From an uncultured Burkholderiales bacterium (GTDB lineage: Bacteria > Pseudomonadota > Gammaproteobacteria > Burkholderiales > Burkholderiaceae_C), in contig CAIODE010000537.1 in assembly GCA_903856875.1 (NCBI GenBank), positions 1-5,073 on the forward strand: a DNA stretch of 5,073 nt. Direction: 5' to 3'. The stretch's first letter is position 1, and every line of letters begins with the position of its first letter. The notes under the pieces were generated by a model. It was not told the origin of the DNA. It was given only the letters and a program-made list of their open reading frames with translations, and ran no database searches. Shown in pieces: positions 1 to 5,073 of this stretch. A program made the translations under genes and the position numbers.

Positions 1-10
1 AAAACCAAGG

Positions 11-454
11 CTAATTGAGCTTGGCCGATGTCAAATCGAATCGGTTAATCTGAAATCCAAGCTGGGAATAATGTTTCCACCGTTGCCTAGCGCTAGACCT
101 GTCTCTTTCTTCAGGGCCAACCACTTCGATCAAACGCTGAATGCCCTCCAATTGGGGGGGTGGCAAATCGTTTAAATTGAGGAAAACGTCCAGTTGCTGA
201 AGTTCCGTTAAACCAGTCCAGTTTGAGGAAAAAATGACGCTCGATTGTTCAACCATGCTGGGCGAATCCGTGAGCAAGCAATGCGTCACAAAATCAGCTG
301 CATTTAAATTCCATAACATTTGGTTTAACAAGTGGGATGTGTCTTGATCTGCCAACACACCCACCCTGCGGCCTTGACCACTGGCCTTGCGCAACAAACG
401 GCACACATAAGACAACTTGTCAGGCGCATTGAAATGAAAATCTACTTGCGTCAT
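11..454 (-). CDS. holC: DNA polymerase III subunit chi
   Basis: This gene encodes the chi subunit of the DNA polymerase III holoenzyme. In the known system chi pairs with psi in the clamp-loader complex and binds the C-terminal tail of single-stranded DNA-binding protein at the replication fork. The predicted protein is 147 aa, the same length as E. coli chi. It opens with a Val-Asp-Phe-His-Phe strand (residues 4-8). It has the Leu-Leu-x-x-x-Leu-Trp region at about 42-48 and an Asp-Phe-Val-x-His segment at 54-58. The C-terminal stretch at 122-133 (Ala-Arg-x-Arg-Trp-Lys-x-Tyr-x-x-x-Gly) matches the basic region that in E. coli contacts SSB. The ATG lies 33 nt after the pepA stop on the same strand, so the two are probably cotranscribed. 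No clear Shine-Dalgarno sequence precedes the ATG. The stop is TAG. A run of seven C on the coding strand (154-160) encodes part of Pro98-Pro100. In E. coli valS follows holC; only 10 nt remain here, so that cannot be tested. Confidence 0.92.
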   Translation of the reverse strand: MTQVDFHFNAPDKLSYVCRLLRKASGQGRRVGVLADQDTSHLLNQMLWNLNAADFVTHCLLTDSPSMVEQSSVIFSSNWTGLTELQQLDVFLNLNDLPPPQLEGIQRLIEVVGPEERDRSSARQRWKHYSQLGFQINRFDLTSAKLN

Positions 455-487
455 GTGAATGCAATCGAAATAAGTCAGGTGCTCGTC

Positions 488-1975
488 TTAATTCCCTGAG
501 CGAACTGTCTTTTTCGCAGATGTGCTCGCTTTAGACGGCTGCTGAGAAAGCAAGTAATGCAGCAACAAGCCAACAGGTCTGCCTGTTGCGCCCTTTGAAG
601 CACCGCCTTTCCATGCTGTGCCAGCGATGTCCAAGTGTGCCCACGGGTATTTTTTCGTGAAACGATGCAAAAATTTAGCGGCAATGATGGCCCCACCATC
701 ACGGCCCCCGACATTGGCCACATCTGCAAAATTGCTCTTCAGTGTTTCGCCATAGCCATCATCGAGTGGCATTCTCCAGCAAAGATCCATGGCTTCATCG
801 CCCGCTTTAAGCAGACCTTGAGCCAGGTGGTCTTCGGTTGCAAACATGCCGCTTCGAATAGCCCCCAAGGCTACGACACATGCGCCTGTGAGCGTGGCAA
901 TGTCAATGACAGCTTGCGGTTTAAAGCGCTCGGCATAGGTGAGTGCATCACACAAAATCAAACGTCCTTCTGCATCGGTGTTCAAAATTTCAATGGTTTG
1001 ACCGCTCATGCTAGTGACCACATCACCTGGCTTCACAGCCATACCGTCAGGCATGTTTTCACAAGCGGGAATGAGGCCCACCACATTGATTTTGGGTTTG
1101 ATCAGACTGAGGGATTTGAAAACACCTAAAACACTGGCCGCGCCACCCATGTCAAATTTCATCTCGTCCATTTGGCCTGGAGGCTTGAGTGAAATACCTC
1201 CGGTATCAAAGGTAATGCCCTTGCCCACCAGCACAGTTGGCGCCTCTGATTTAGGGCCTCCCTGGTACTTCAGCACAATGAAACGCAGCGGCTCAGCGGA
1301 GCCTTGCGCCACGGACATGAAAGAGCCCATTCCCAACTTGGCAACTTCCTTGGGACCCAGAACTTGGCAAGACATTGCGCCTGATTTGGCCAGCGTCATA
1401 GCGGCCTTGGCCAGCATGGTGGGCGTTGCATGATTGGCAGGTCGGTTGGCCCACTCTTTGGCAAACTCGATACCTTGGATCAAGCCGACGGTGGCTTTCA
1501 ATGCGGATTGCAGTTCAAGGGTAAGGCTGGGCAAACCCAAGCTCACTTGACTTAAGGAGCGCGCAGAAGGTTTTGATTTGGTGGTGCTGTAAACATAGGT
1601 TCCCTCTGCCAAAGCCACAAGCAAGGCCTGCAGAGTCTGCGCACTGAGAAGTTCAGGGGACACAACAGTGAGTTTCTTGGTTTCAGTGGCTTTTAAACTG
1701 GCAGTGAGGCCCGAAATGGCTGACTTCATGTCAGCGGGCTTGGCAGCGCCGACCCCTAAAAACACCACTTTAGGCGCAGAAACACCGGGTGACGCATAGG
1801 TGTGAAGGACTTTTCCGGTCTTGCTTGAAAAATCTTTGGCCTTCAAGGCTTTTTCAATCAGTGACGAAAGTGGGTCTTTGCCCGCTTGAAAGTGATCAGA
1901 AATGAGGACAATCAAGGCATCTGAAGAGGATTTAGCAGCGGCTGCCAGAGTGAGTGTTTTTAATTCGAAGTTCAT
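488..1975 (-). CDS. pepA: Leucyl aminopeptidase, M17 family (PepA)
   Basis: This is a cytosolic di-metal M17 aminopeptidase that removes N-terminal residues, preferably leucine, from peptides; the family forms hexamers. The chosen ATG gives 495 aa, close to the 503 aa of E. coli PepA. The N-terminal domain is variable. The catalytic domain begins near the Trp-Ala-Asn-Arg-Pro-Ala-Asn segment at 175-181. By family comparison the metal ligands are Lys252, Asp257, Asp275, Asp334 and Glu336, and the catalytic residues are Lys264 and Arg338. The signature Asn-Thr-Asp-Ala-Glu-Gly-Arg-Leu is at 332-339. All key residues are present, so the enzyme should be active. The C-terminal tail (about 479-495) is Ser/Lys-rich and looks disordered. 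An in-frame TTG at 1999 would add 8 residues, but the ATG at 1975 gives the better family start. A GGA about 11 nt upstream is only a weak ribosome site. E. coli PepA also binds DNA in Xer recombination and carAB control; nothing here shows whether this one does. Confidence 0.96.
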   Translation of the reverse strand: MNFELKTLTLAAAAKSSSDALIVLISDHFQAGKDPLSSLIEKALKAKDFSSKTGKVLHTYASPGVSAPKVVFLGVGAAKPADMKSAISGLTASLKATETKKLTVVSPELLSAQTLQALLVALAEGTYVYSTTKSKPSARSLSQVSLGLPSLTLELQSALKATVGLIQGIEFAKEWANRPANHATPTMLAKAAMTLAKSGAMSCQVLGPKEVAKLGMGSFMSVAQGSAEPLRFIVLKYQGGPKSEAPTVLVGKGITFDTGGISLKPPGQMDEMKFDMGGAASVLGVFKSLSLIKPKINVVGLIPACENMPDGMAVKPGDVVTSMSGQTIEILNTDAEGRLILCDALTYAERFKPQAVIDIATLTGACVVALGAIRSGMFATEDHLAQGLLKAGDEAMDLCWRMPLDDGYGETLKSNFADVANVGGRDGGAIIAAKFLHRFTKKYPWAHLDIAGTAWKGGASKGATGRPVGLLLHYLLSQQPSKASTSAKKTVRSGN

Positions 1976-1978
1976 AAT
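1950..1978 (+). promoter_or_regulatory. Candidate lptF promoter inside the pepA 5' end
   Basis: A CATAAT hexamer at 1973-1978 matches five of six bases of the sigma-70 -10 consensus. A poor -35 candidate, GTGAGT at 1950-1955 (three of six matches), sits 17 bp upstream. Transcription would start near 1985 and leave a leader of about 14 nt before the lptF ATG at 1999. The -10 hexamer contains the complement of the pepA start codon. This is consensus matching by eye only. Any lptF promoter must lie at least partly within pepA, because only 23 bp separate the two start codons. Confidence 0.3.
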
Positions 1979-1998
1979 TGAGTTTTTCCAATCCGACA

Positions 1999-3111
1999 AT
2001 GTTATTCCATTCTTCCATTCAAAAAGATTTGGCCCGAAGTTTTGGTGCCACGGTGGTGGTTCTAGCCACGATCGTGATGACCATTATTTTGATTCGAACT
2101 TTAGGCCAAGCAACCAAGGGCTCAGTGAATCCCTCAGAAGTCATGCTGGTAATGGGGTTGACTGTCATTGGACACCTCACCACCATTTTGACACTCAGCT
2201 TGTTCATTGCGGTGGTCTCCACACTGTCACGCATGTACGCAGACAGTGAAATGGTCATTTGGTTTTCAAGTGGACGAGGCCTCACTTCATTCACCCGACC
2301 TTTGCTGAGATTTGCTTGGCCCATCTTTTTAGCCATCGGCTTGCTGGCGCTTTTTGTTTGGCCGTGGAGTAACAAACAAATCCAAGACTTGCGAGACCGC
2401 TTTGAACAACGCAATGACATCGAGCGTGTTGCGCCAGGTCAATTCCAAGAATCGGCGGGTGGGAAAAGAGTTTTCTTCATCGACAAGGACAGCCCCAGCA
2501 ATCAAACAGGCCGGCATGTGTTTGTTTCAAGTCTAGATGGCATGATTGAGACAGTCACAACTGCCCAAAAAGGGCAAATTGAACTTCACCAAGGCGAGCG
2601 ATTTTTAAGTTTGCAACAGGGCCAACAAATGCTGCGCAACCACCAAACGGGTGATGTGCGAATTACCGCGTTCAACGACTATCAATTGCTGATCGATCCA
2701 ACTCTGAAAATAGCTGCTACAGACATTCAAAGCCGCATGGTGAGTACCTTAGGCTTGATCCAAGCGCCGTCGCCGGTCAATCTTGGTGAATTATCTTGGC
2801 GATTGGGATTGCCATTTGCTGCCTTTAATTTAATGATCGTCGGGCTTGCCGTGGCAAGCGTTAACCCGCGCGTTGGCAAGAGTTATCACCTGGCAGTTGC
2901 CTTGTTTTGCTTTGTGGGTTACTACAACATGGTGAACGTTGGACAAAATTGGATTGCGTCTGAAAGAACAAGCCTCACTGCATTCATGTTGGGACTTCAC
3001 GGCAGCGCCTTTTGCCTGGCTTTTGTCTGGCTTCTTTTTAGACACTTCAATTTGTCTTGGAAGAATATGTTCACTCTACCAAAGACCCGCAGAACTGAAG
3101 GTGGCACATGA
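1999..3111 (+). CDS. lptF: LPS export ABC transporter permease LptF
   Basis: LptF is one of two inner-membrane permeases of LptB2FG, which uses ATP to extract LPS and pass it to LptC and the periplasmic bridge. The chosen ATG gives 370 aa, normal for the YjgP/YjgQ family. Hydrophobic segments fall at about residues 16-34, 49-74 and 103-121. A hydrophilic, beta-rich periplasmic domain follows (about 125-260). Three more segments lie near 270-286, 298-315 and 327-347, giving the expected six. The Arg-Met-Tyr-Ala-Asp-Ser-Glu-Met segment at 78-85 is the cytoplasmic coupling-helix region that contacts LptB and is typical of this subunit. A TTG at 1978 would add seven residues, but the Met-Leu-Phe-His start agrees with the family. 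The sequence before the ATG is pyrimidine-rich with no evident Shine-Dalgarno. The gene diverges from pepA, and its stop overlaps the lptG start by 4 nt (ATGA), indicating translational coupling. No ATPase gene (lptB) is present in the window. Confidence 0.94.
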   Translation: MLFHSSIQKDLARSFGATVVVLATIVMTIILIRTLGQATKGSVNPSEVMLVMGLTVIGHLTTILTLSLFIAVVSTLSRMYADSEMVIWFSSGRGLTSFTRPLLRFAWPIFLAIGLLALFVWPWSNKQIQDLRDRFEQRNDIERVAPGQFQESAGGKRVFFIDKDSPSNQTGRHVFVSSLDGMIETVTTAQKGQIELHQGERFLSLQQGQQMLRNHQTGDVRITAFNDYQLLIDPTLKIAATDIQSRMVSTLGLIQAPSPVNLGELSWRLGLPFAAFNLMIVGLAVASVNPRVGKSYHLAVALFCFVGYYNMVNVGQNWIASERTSLTAFMLGLHGSAFCLAFVWLLFRHFNLSWKNMFTLPKTRRTEGGT

Positions 3112-4214
3112 AAACCATTCGTCGTTTAATTCATGGGGAAATTATTCGAGCGGTTAGTTTTGTAGCCCTTGGCTTTCTTGCATTGTTTGTTTTTTTCGAC
3201 CTAGTCGATCAACTTCAGACACTGAGTCGAAACAAGTTTCAGGGTTATCAACTGCAGCATGCGTTGATGTATGTGGCCTTGCTCATGCCCAGCCATTTGT
3301 ATGAGTTGTTGCCCATCTCTGTTTTGATTGGCGCCATTTTTGTCATGGCTCGTTTTGCGCAAAGTTCCGAATTCACCATCCTCAGAACAGGTGGGTTGGG
3401 GCCCTGGCGTGCACTTCAAACGCTCTTTCAGTTAGGCCTTGTTTTTGTGATTGTCACTTTCATTTTTGGCGACTATATTTCACCTTGGACAGACAAACAA
3501 GCACAACTTTTAAAGGCCCATTATCAAGGTCAAATTACCATTGGCCAGACGGGCGCTTGGCTGAGAGAAAAACAGGCCCAATCACAATTCGCCGTCAACG
3601 TGAGATCTATGAGCAGCGAAGGCCAGCCCGAAAACATTCGCATTCATGAGTTTGACAACGAAGGCCGCCTCAAGTCAATGACCCTTGCGCCAAGCGCACA
3701 GTTCATGGCTGATGGTTCTTGGCTGTTGAAACCCGTCGATCGGCGAATTTTTCACATTGCAACAGGCGAAGATTCACGAATTGAAATTTTGAATCTGCCT
3801 GAGTGGTCATGGAAAACCGAAATCACCTCAGAGATGATTTCGGCAGCTCTGCTCAGTCCTGATCGAATGAAAACCATCGATTTGTTTCAATACATGCGAC
3901 ATTTGGCTGCGAATGGTCAAAATGCCCAACGCTATGAAATTGAGTTTTGGCGAAAGGTGTTTTATCCACTGAGTTGCTGGGTCATGCTTACGCTGGCTTT
4001 GCCCTTTGCTTATTTGCACTTTAGATCTGGCAACATTGCAGGCTATGTATTTGGAGGGGTCATGGCTGGCATCAGTTTCTATTTGCTCAACAACGTGTTT
4101 GGCTTCATGGGAAACCTACAAAATTGGCAACCTTGGCTCACGGCCGCTGCGCCCGCAATGATTTACAGCTTGATCTCACTGGCTACTTTTTGGTGGCTGG
4201 TTGTACGTCAATAA
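3108..4214 (+). CDS. lptG: LPS export ABC transporter permease LptG
   Basis: LptG is the partner permease of LptF in the LptB2FG lipopolysaccharide extractor. It is 368 aa, the usual family length. Hydrophobic segments lie at about residues 16-33, 60-80 and 104-121. A soluble periplasmic domain (about 125-255) comes next, then segments near 285-303, 309-330 and 345-366. The Tyr-Glu-Leu-Leu-Pro-Ile-Ser-Val-Leu-Ile-Gly stretch at 65-75 is characteristic of LptG. The Phe-Ala-x-x-Ser-Glu-Phe segment at 83-89 is the coupling-helix region, the counterpart of Tyr-Ala-Asp-Ser-Glu in LptF. The ATG overlaps the lptF stop in an ATGA junction. An AAGG at 3098-3101, six nt upstream, is a good ribosome site. 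Equal production of the two permeases through coupling suits their 1:1 stoichiometry. The following chelatase gene starts only 9 nt downstream. Confidence 0.95.
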   Translation: MKTIRRLIHGEIIRAVSFVALGFLALFVFFDLVDQLQTLSRNKFQGYQLQHALMYVALLMPSHLYELLPISVLIGAIFVMARFAQSSEFTILRTGGLGPWRALQTLFQLGLVFVIVTFIFGDYISPWTDKQAQLLKAHYQGQITIGQTGAWLREKQAQSQFAVNVRSMSSEGQPENIRIHEFDNEGRLKSMTLAPSAQFMADGSWLLKPVDRRIFHIATGEDSRIEILNLPEWSWKTEITSEMISAALLSPDRMKTIDLFQYMRHLAANGQNAQRYEIEFWRKVFYPLSCWVMLTLALPFAYLHFRSGNIAGYVFGGVMAGISFYLLNNVFGFMGNLQNWQPWLTAAAPAMIYSLISLATFWWLVVRQ

Positions 4215-4223
4215 GGTTTTTGA

Positions 4224-4610
4224 ATGACAGAACACAGCTTCAAAGATGCCATCATTTTGTTTGCTCACGGCTCAAGAGACGCGCTATGGCGACGCCCTAT
4301 TGAAGCCGTTGCCGATCAAGTGAAGCAAATTTCACCGAACACAGAAGTAGCCTGCGCCTACCTTGAACTGACCGAGCCCGACTTGCCAACGACCGTTACT
4401 CGCTTGGTTCAGACGGGCGTCAATGTGGTTCGCATTGTTCCCATGTTCTTAGGGGTTGGAAGGCATGCTAGGGAAGACCTGCCGTTGTTGTTGCAAGACC
4501 TTATCAATCAACATCCTGGTGTGACATTTGAATTGAGAAATGCCATTGGCGAAGAACCTGAACTGACTCGAGCCATGGCTCAAATTGCGTTGCGCCCAAG
4601 CGCTCTTTAA
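4224..4610 (+). CDS. cbiX: Small CbiX/SirB-type sirohydrochlorin chelatase
   Basis: This is a class II chelatase of the small CbiX type, inserting Fe2+ or Co2+ into sirohydrochlorin on the way to siroheme or cobalamin. It has 128 aa, the length of single-domain chelatases that act as homodimers rather than the two-domain SirB/CbiK forms. Diagnostic motifs are Phe-Ala-His-Gly-Ser-Arg-Asp at 13-19, Ala-Tyr-Leu-Glu at 45-48, and Pro-x-Phe-Leu-Gly-x-Gly-Arg-His at 73-81 followed by Asp-Leu-Pro at 85-87. By family comparison His15 and His81 are the metal-binding and catalytic histidines. A Gly-Glu-Glu-Pro-Glu-Leu segment closes the domain. An AAGG at 4213-4216, overlapping the lptG stop codon, lies seven nt before the ATG and supports this start. 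The 9-nt gap places it in the lptFG operon. The cysB-like gene downstream makes iron insertion for sulfite-reductase siroheme the likelier role, but metal specificity cannot be read from sequence alone. Confidence 0.88.
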   Translation: MTEHSFKDAIILFAHGSRDALWRRPIEAVADQVKQISPNTEVACAYLELTEPDLPTTVTRLVQTGVNVVRIVPMFLGVGRHAREDLPLLLQDLINQHPGVTFELRNAIGEEPELTRAMAQIALRPSAL

Positions 4611-4665
4611 GAAGACCTTGCAGCTTCAATCTCTGCAGTAGAAAGCGATCCTTAGATTCATAAGG

Positions 4666-4671
4666 CATAAT
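4666..4671 (+). promoter_or_regulatory. Candidate -10 element for cysB
   Basis: CATAAT matches five of six bases of the sigma-70 -10 consensus and lies in an AT-rich stretch 27 nt before the cysB ATG. Transcription would start near 4678. No acceptable -35 hexamer is visible at 16 to 18 bp spacing, which would suit an activator-dependent or weak promoter. The hexamer overlaps the left arm of the inverted repeat at 4669-4695. This is called from consensus by eye and has limited support. Confidence 0.3.
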
Positions 4672-4695
4672 AAACTCAATCTTACTGGGTTTATT
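4669..4695. repeat. Imperfect inverted repeat before cysB
   Basis: The left arm AATAAACTCA (4669-4678) and right arm TGGGTTTATT (4686-4695) are inverted copies matching at nine of ten positions. They are separated by a 7-nt loop. The single mismatch would be a G-U pair in RNA. The right arm ends 3 nt before the cysB ATG. If transcription begins upstream, the RNA hairpin would cover the ribosome-binding region, which shows no clear Shine-Dalgarno. If it begins near 4678, the element is better read as a DNA operator over the promoter, possibly for CysB autoregulation. It lacks a following T tract inside a non-coding region, so it is not a convincing terminator. Confidence 0.5.
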
Positions 4696-4698
4696 GAT

Positions 4699-5073
4699 AT
4701 GAACTTGCATCAATTTCGATTTGTACAAGAAGCCGCACGTCGCAATCTCAACCTGACTGAAGCAGCCAAAGCACTGCATACCTCTCAACCTGGGGTCTCC
4801 AAAGCCATCATTGAGCTGGAACTGGAACTGGGCATTGACATCTTTGCCCGACACGGCAAAAGGCTGAAGCGAATTACAGAGCCAGGCCAACATGTTCTCA
4901 AAAGCATCGAAGTCATCATGCGAGAAATTGGGAATTTGAAACGCATCGGCGAGCAGTACAGTGCGCAAGACAACGGAACCCTGTCGATTGCCACCACCCA
5001 CACCCAAGCGCGATATGTACTGCCTGTTCCAGTTGCCAAATTGCGCGATCAATATCCGCAGGTCAACATCAGC
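4699..5073 (+). CDS. cysB: LysR-family regulator CysB, N-terminal part (cut by window end)
   Basis: CysB is the LysR-type master activator of sulfate uptake and cysteine biosynthesis. The frame is open from this ATG to the window edge, 125 codons without a stop, so the 3' part is missing because the window ends. Residues 1-60 are a winged helix-turn-helix. Its core is Leu-Thr-Glu-Ala-Ala-Lys-Ala-Leu at 19-26, then Thr-Ser-Gln-Pro-Gly-Val-Ser-Lys at 28-35. A linker helix runs from about 63 to 88. The effector domain starts with Thr-Thr-His-Thr-Gln-Ala-Arg-Tyr at 99-106, a hallmark of CysB/Cbl proteins. Thr100, Thr102 and Gln103 align with the sulfate/N-acetylserine-pocket residues of enteric CysB. 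That motif separates it from generic LysR regulators, but Cbl-like or SsuR-like paralogues share it, so the exact regulon is inferred. Full-length relatives are about 310-325 aa. It follows the siroheme chelatase gene by 88 nt and appears to have its own control region. Confidence 0.87.
   Translation, partial: MNLHQFRFVQEAARRNLNLTEAAKALHTSQPGVSKAIIELELELGIDIFARHGKRLKRITEPGQHVLKSIEVIMREIGNLKRIGEQYSAQDNGTLSIATTHTQARYVLPVPVAKLRDQYPQVNIS

Noticed and set aside
1..10. Possible start of valS downstream of holC
   Set aside because: Gene order in E. coli suggests it, but ten bases contain no start codon or other evidence.
635..1433. Two plus-strand open frames of 164 and 141 codons inside pepA
   Set aside because: They are antisense to the conserved catalytic domain of pepA, which carries all active-site residues. 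Their translations show no family features.
1978..1998. TTG-initiated N-terminal extension of lptF, and the mirror TTG extension of pepA starting at 1999
   Set aside because: Both extensions lack ribosome sites and would overlap each other head to head. The downstream ATG starts agree with the usual N-termini of the two families.
4618..4638. Possible terminator hairpin after cbiX (TTGCAG with CTGCAG)
   Set aside because: Only about five base pairs match and no T tract follows, so it does not qualify as an intrinsic terminator.
4504..5052. A 182-codon minus-strand open frame opposite the end of cbiX and the start of cysB
   Set aside because: It lies antisense to two clearly recognised genes, has no recognisable motif and crosses the cysB promoter region. 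It is a shadow of the coding strand.

Overview
The window looks like a core-genome segment of a Gram-negative proteobacterium, most likely a betaproteobacterium of the order Burkholderiales. Three things point there. The lptF/lptG pair implies an outer membrane with LPS. The pepA-holC unit is divergent from lptF-lptG, an order also known in E. coli. The N-terminus of the last gene reads like the CysB regulators of Burkholderiales. Base composition looks close to balanced by eye (not computed). No mobile element, tRNA, rRNA or CRISPR array was seen.

Layout: on the minus strand, pepA (leucyl aminopeptidase) is followed 33 nt later by holC (chi subunit of DNA polymerase III), which ends 10 nt from the left edge. 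On the plus strand, lptF and lptG (LPS-export permeases) overlap by 4 nt. Nine nt later comes a small sirohydrochlorin chelatase of the CbiX/SirB type. After an 88-nt gap a LysR-family cysB begins and runs off the right edge (125 codons visible, no stop).

How the genes work together: LptF and LptG form the membrane part of the LptB2FG ABC transporter that pulls LPS out of the inner membrane. The chelatase makes metallated sirohydrochlorin (siroheme when iron is inserted), the cofactor of sulfite reductase. CysB is the activator of sulfate assimilation, so the right end is a sulfur-assimilation pair attached to an LPS-export operon. PepA (peptide turnover) and HolC (replisome clamp loader, SSB contact) are housekeeping partners.

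The most interesting points are regulatory. Only 23 bp separate the divergent pepA and lptF start codons, and a -10-like hexamer for lptF overlaps the pepA start codon. A 10-bp imperfect inverted repeat lies directly in front of the cysB start and overlaps a -10-like hexamer. The chelatase gene is tightly coupled to lptG. I found no sign of an undescribed system; the protein-coding content is conventional.
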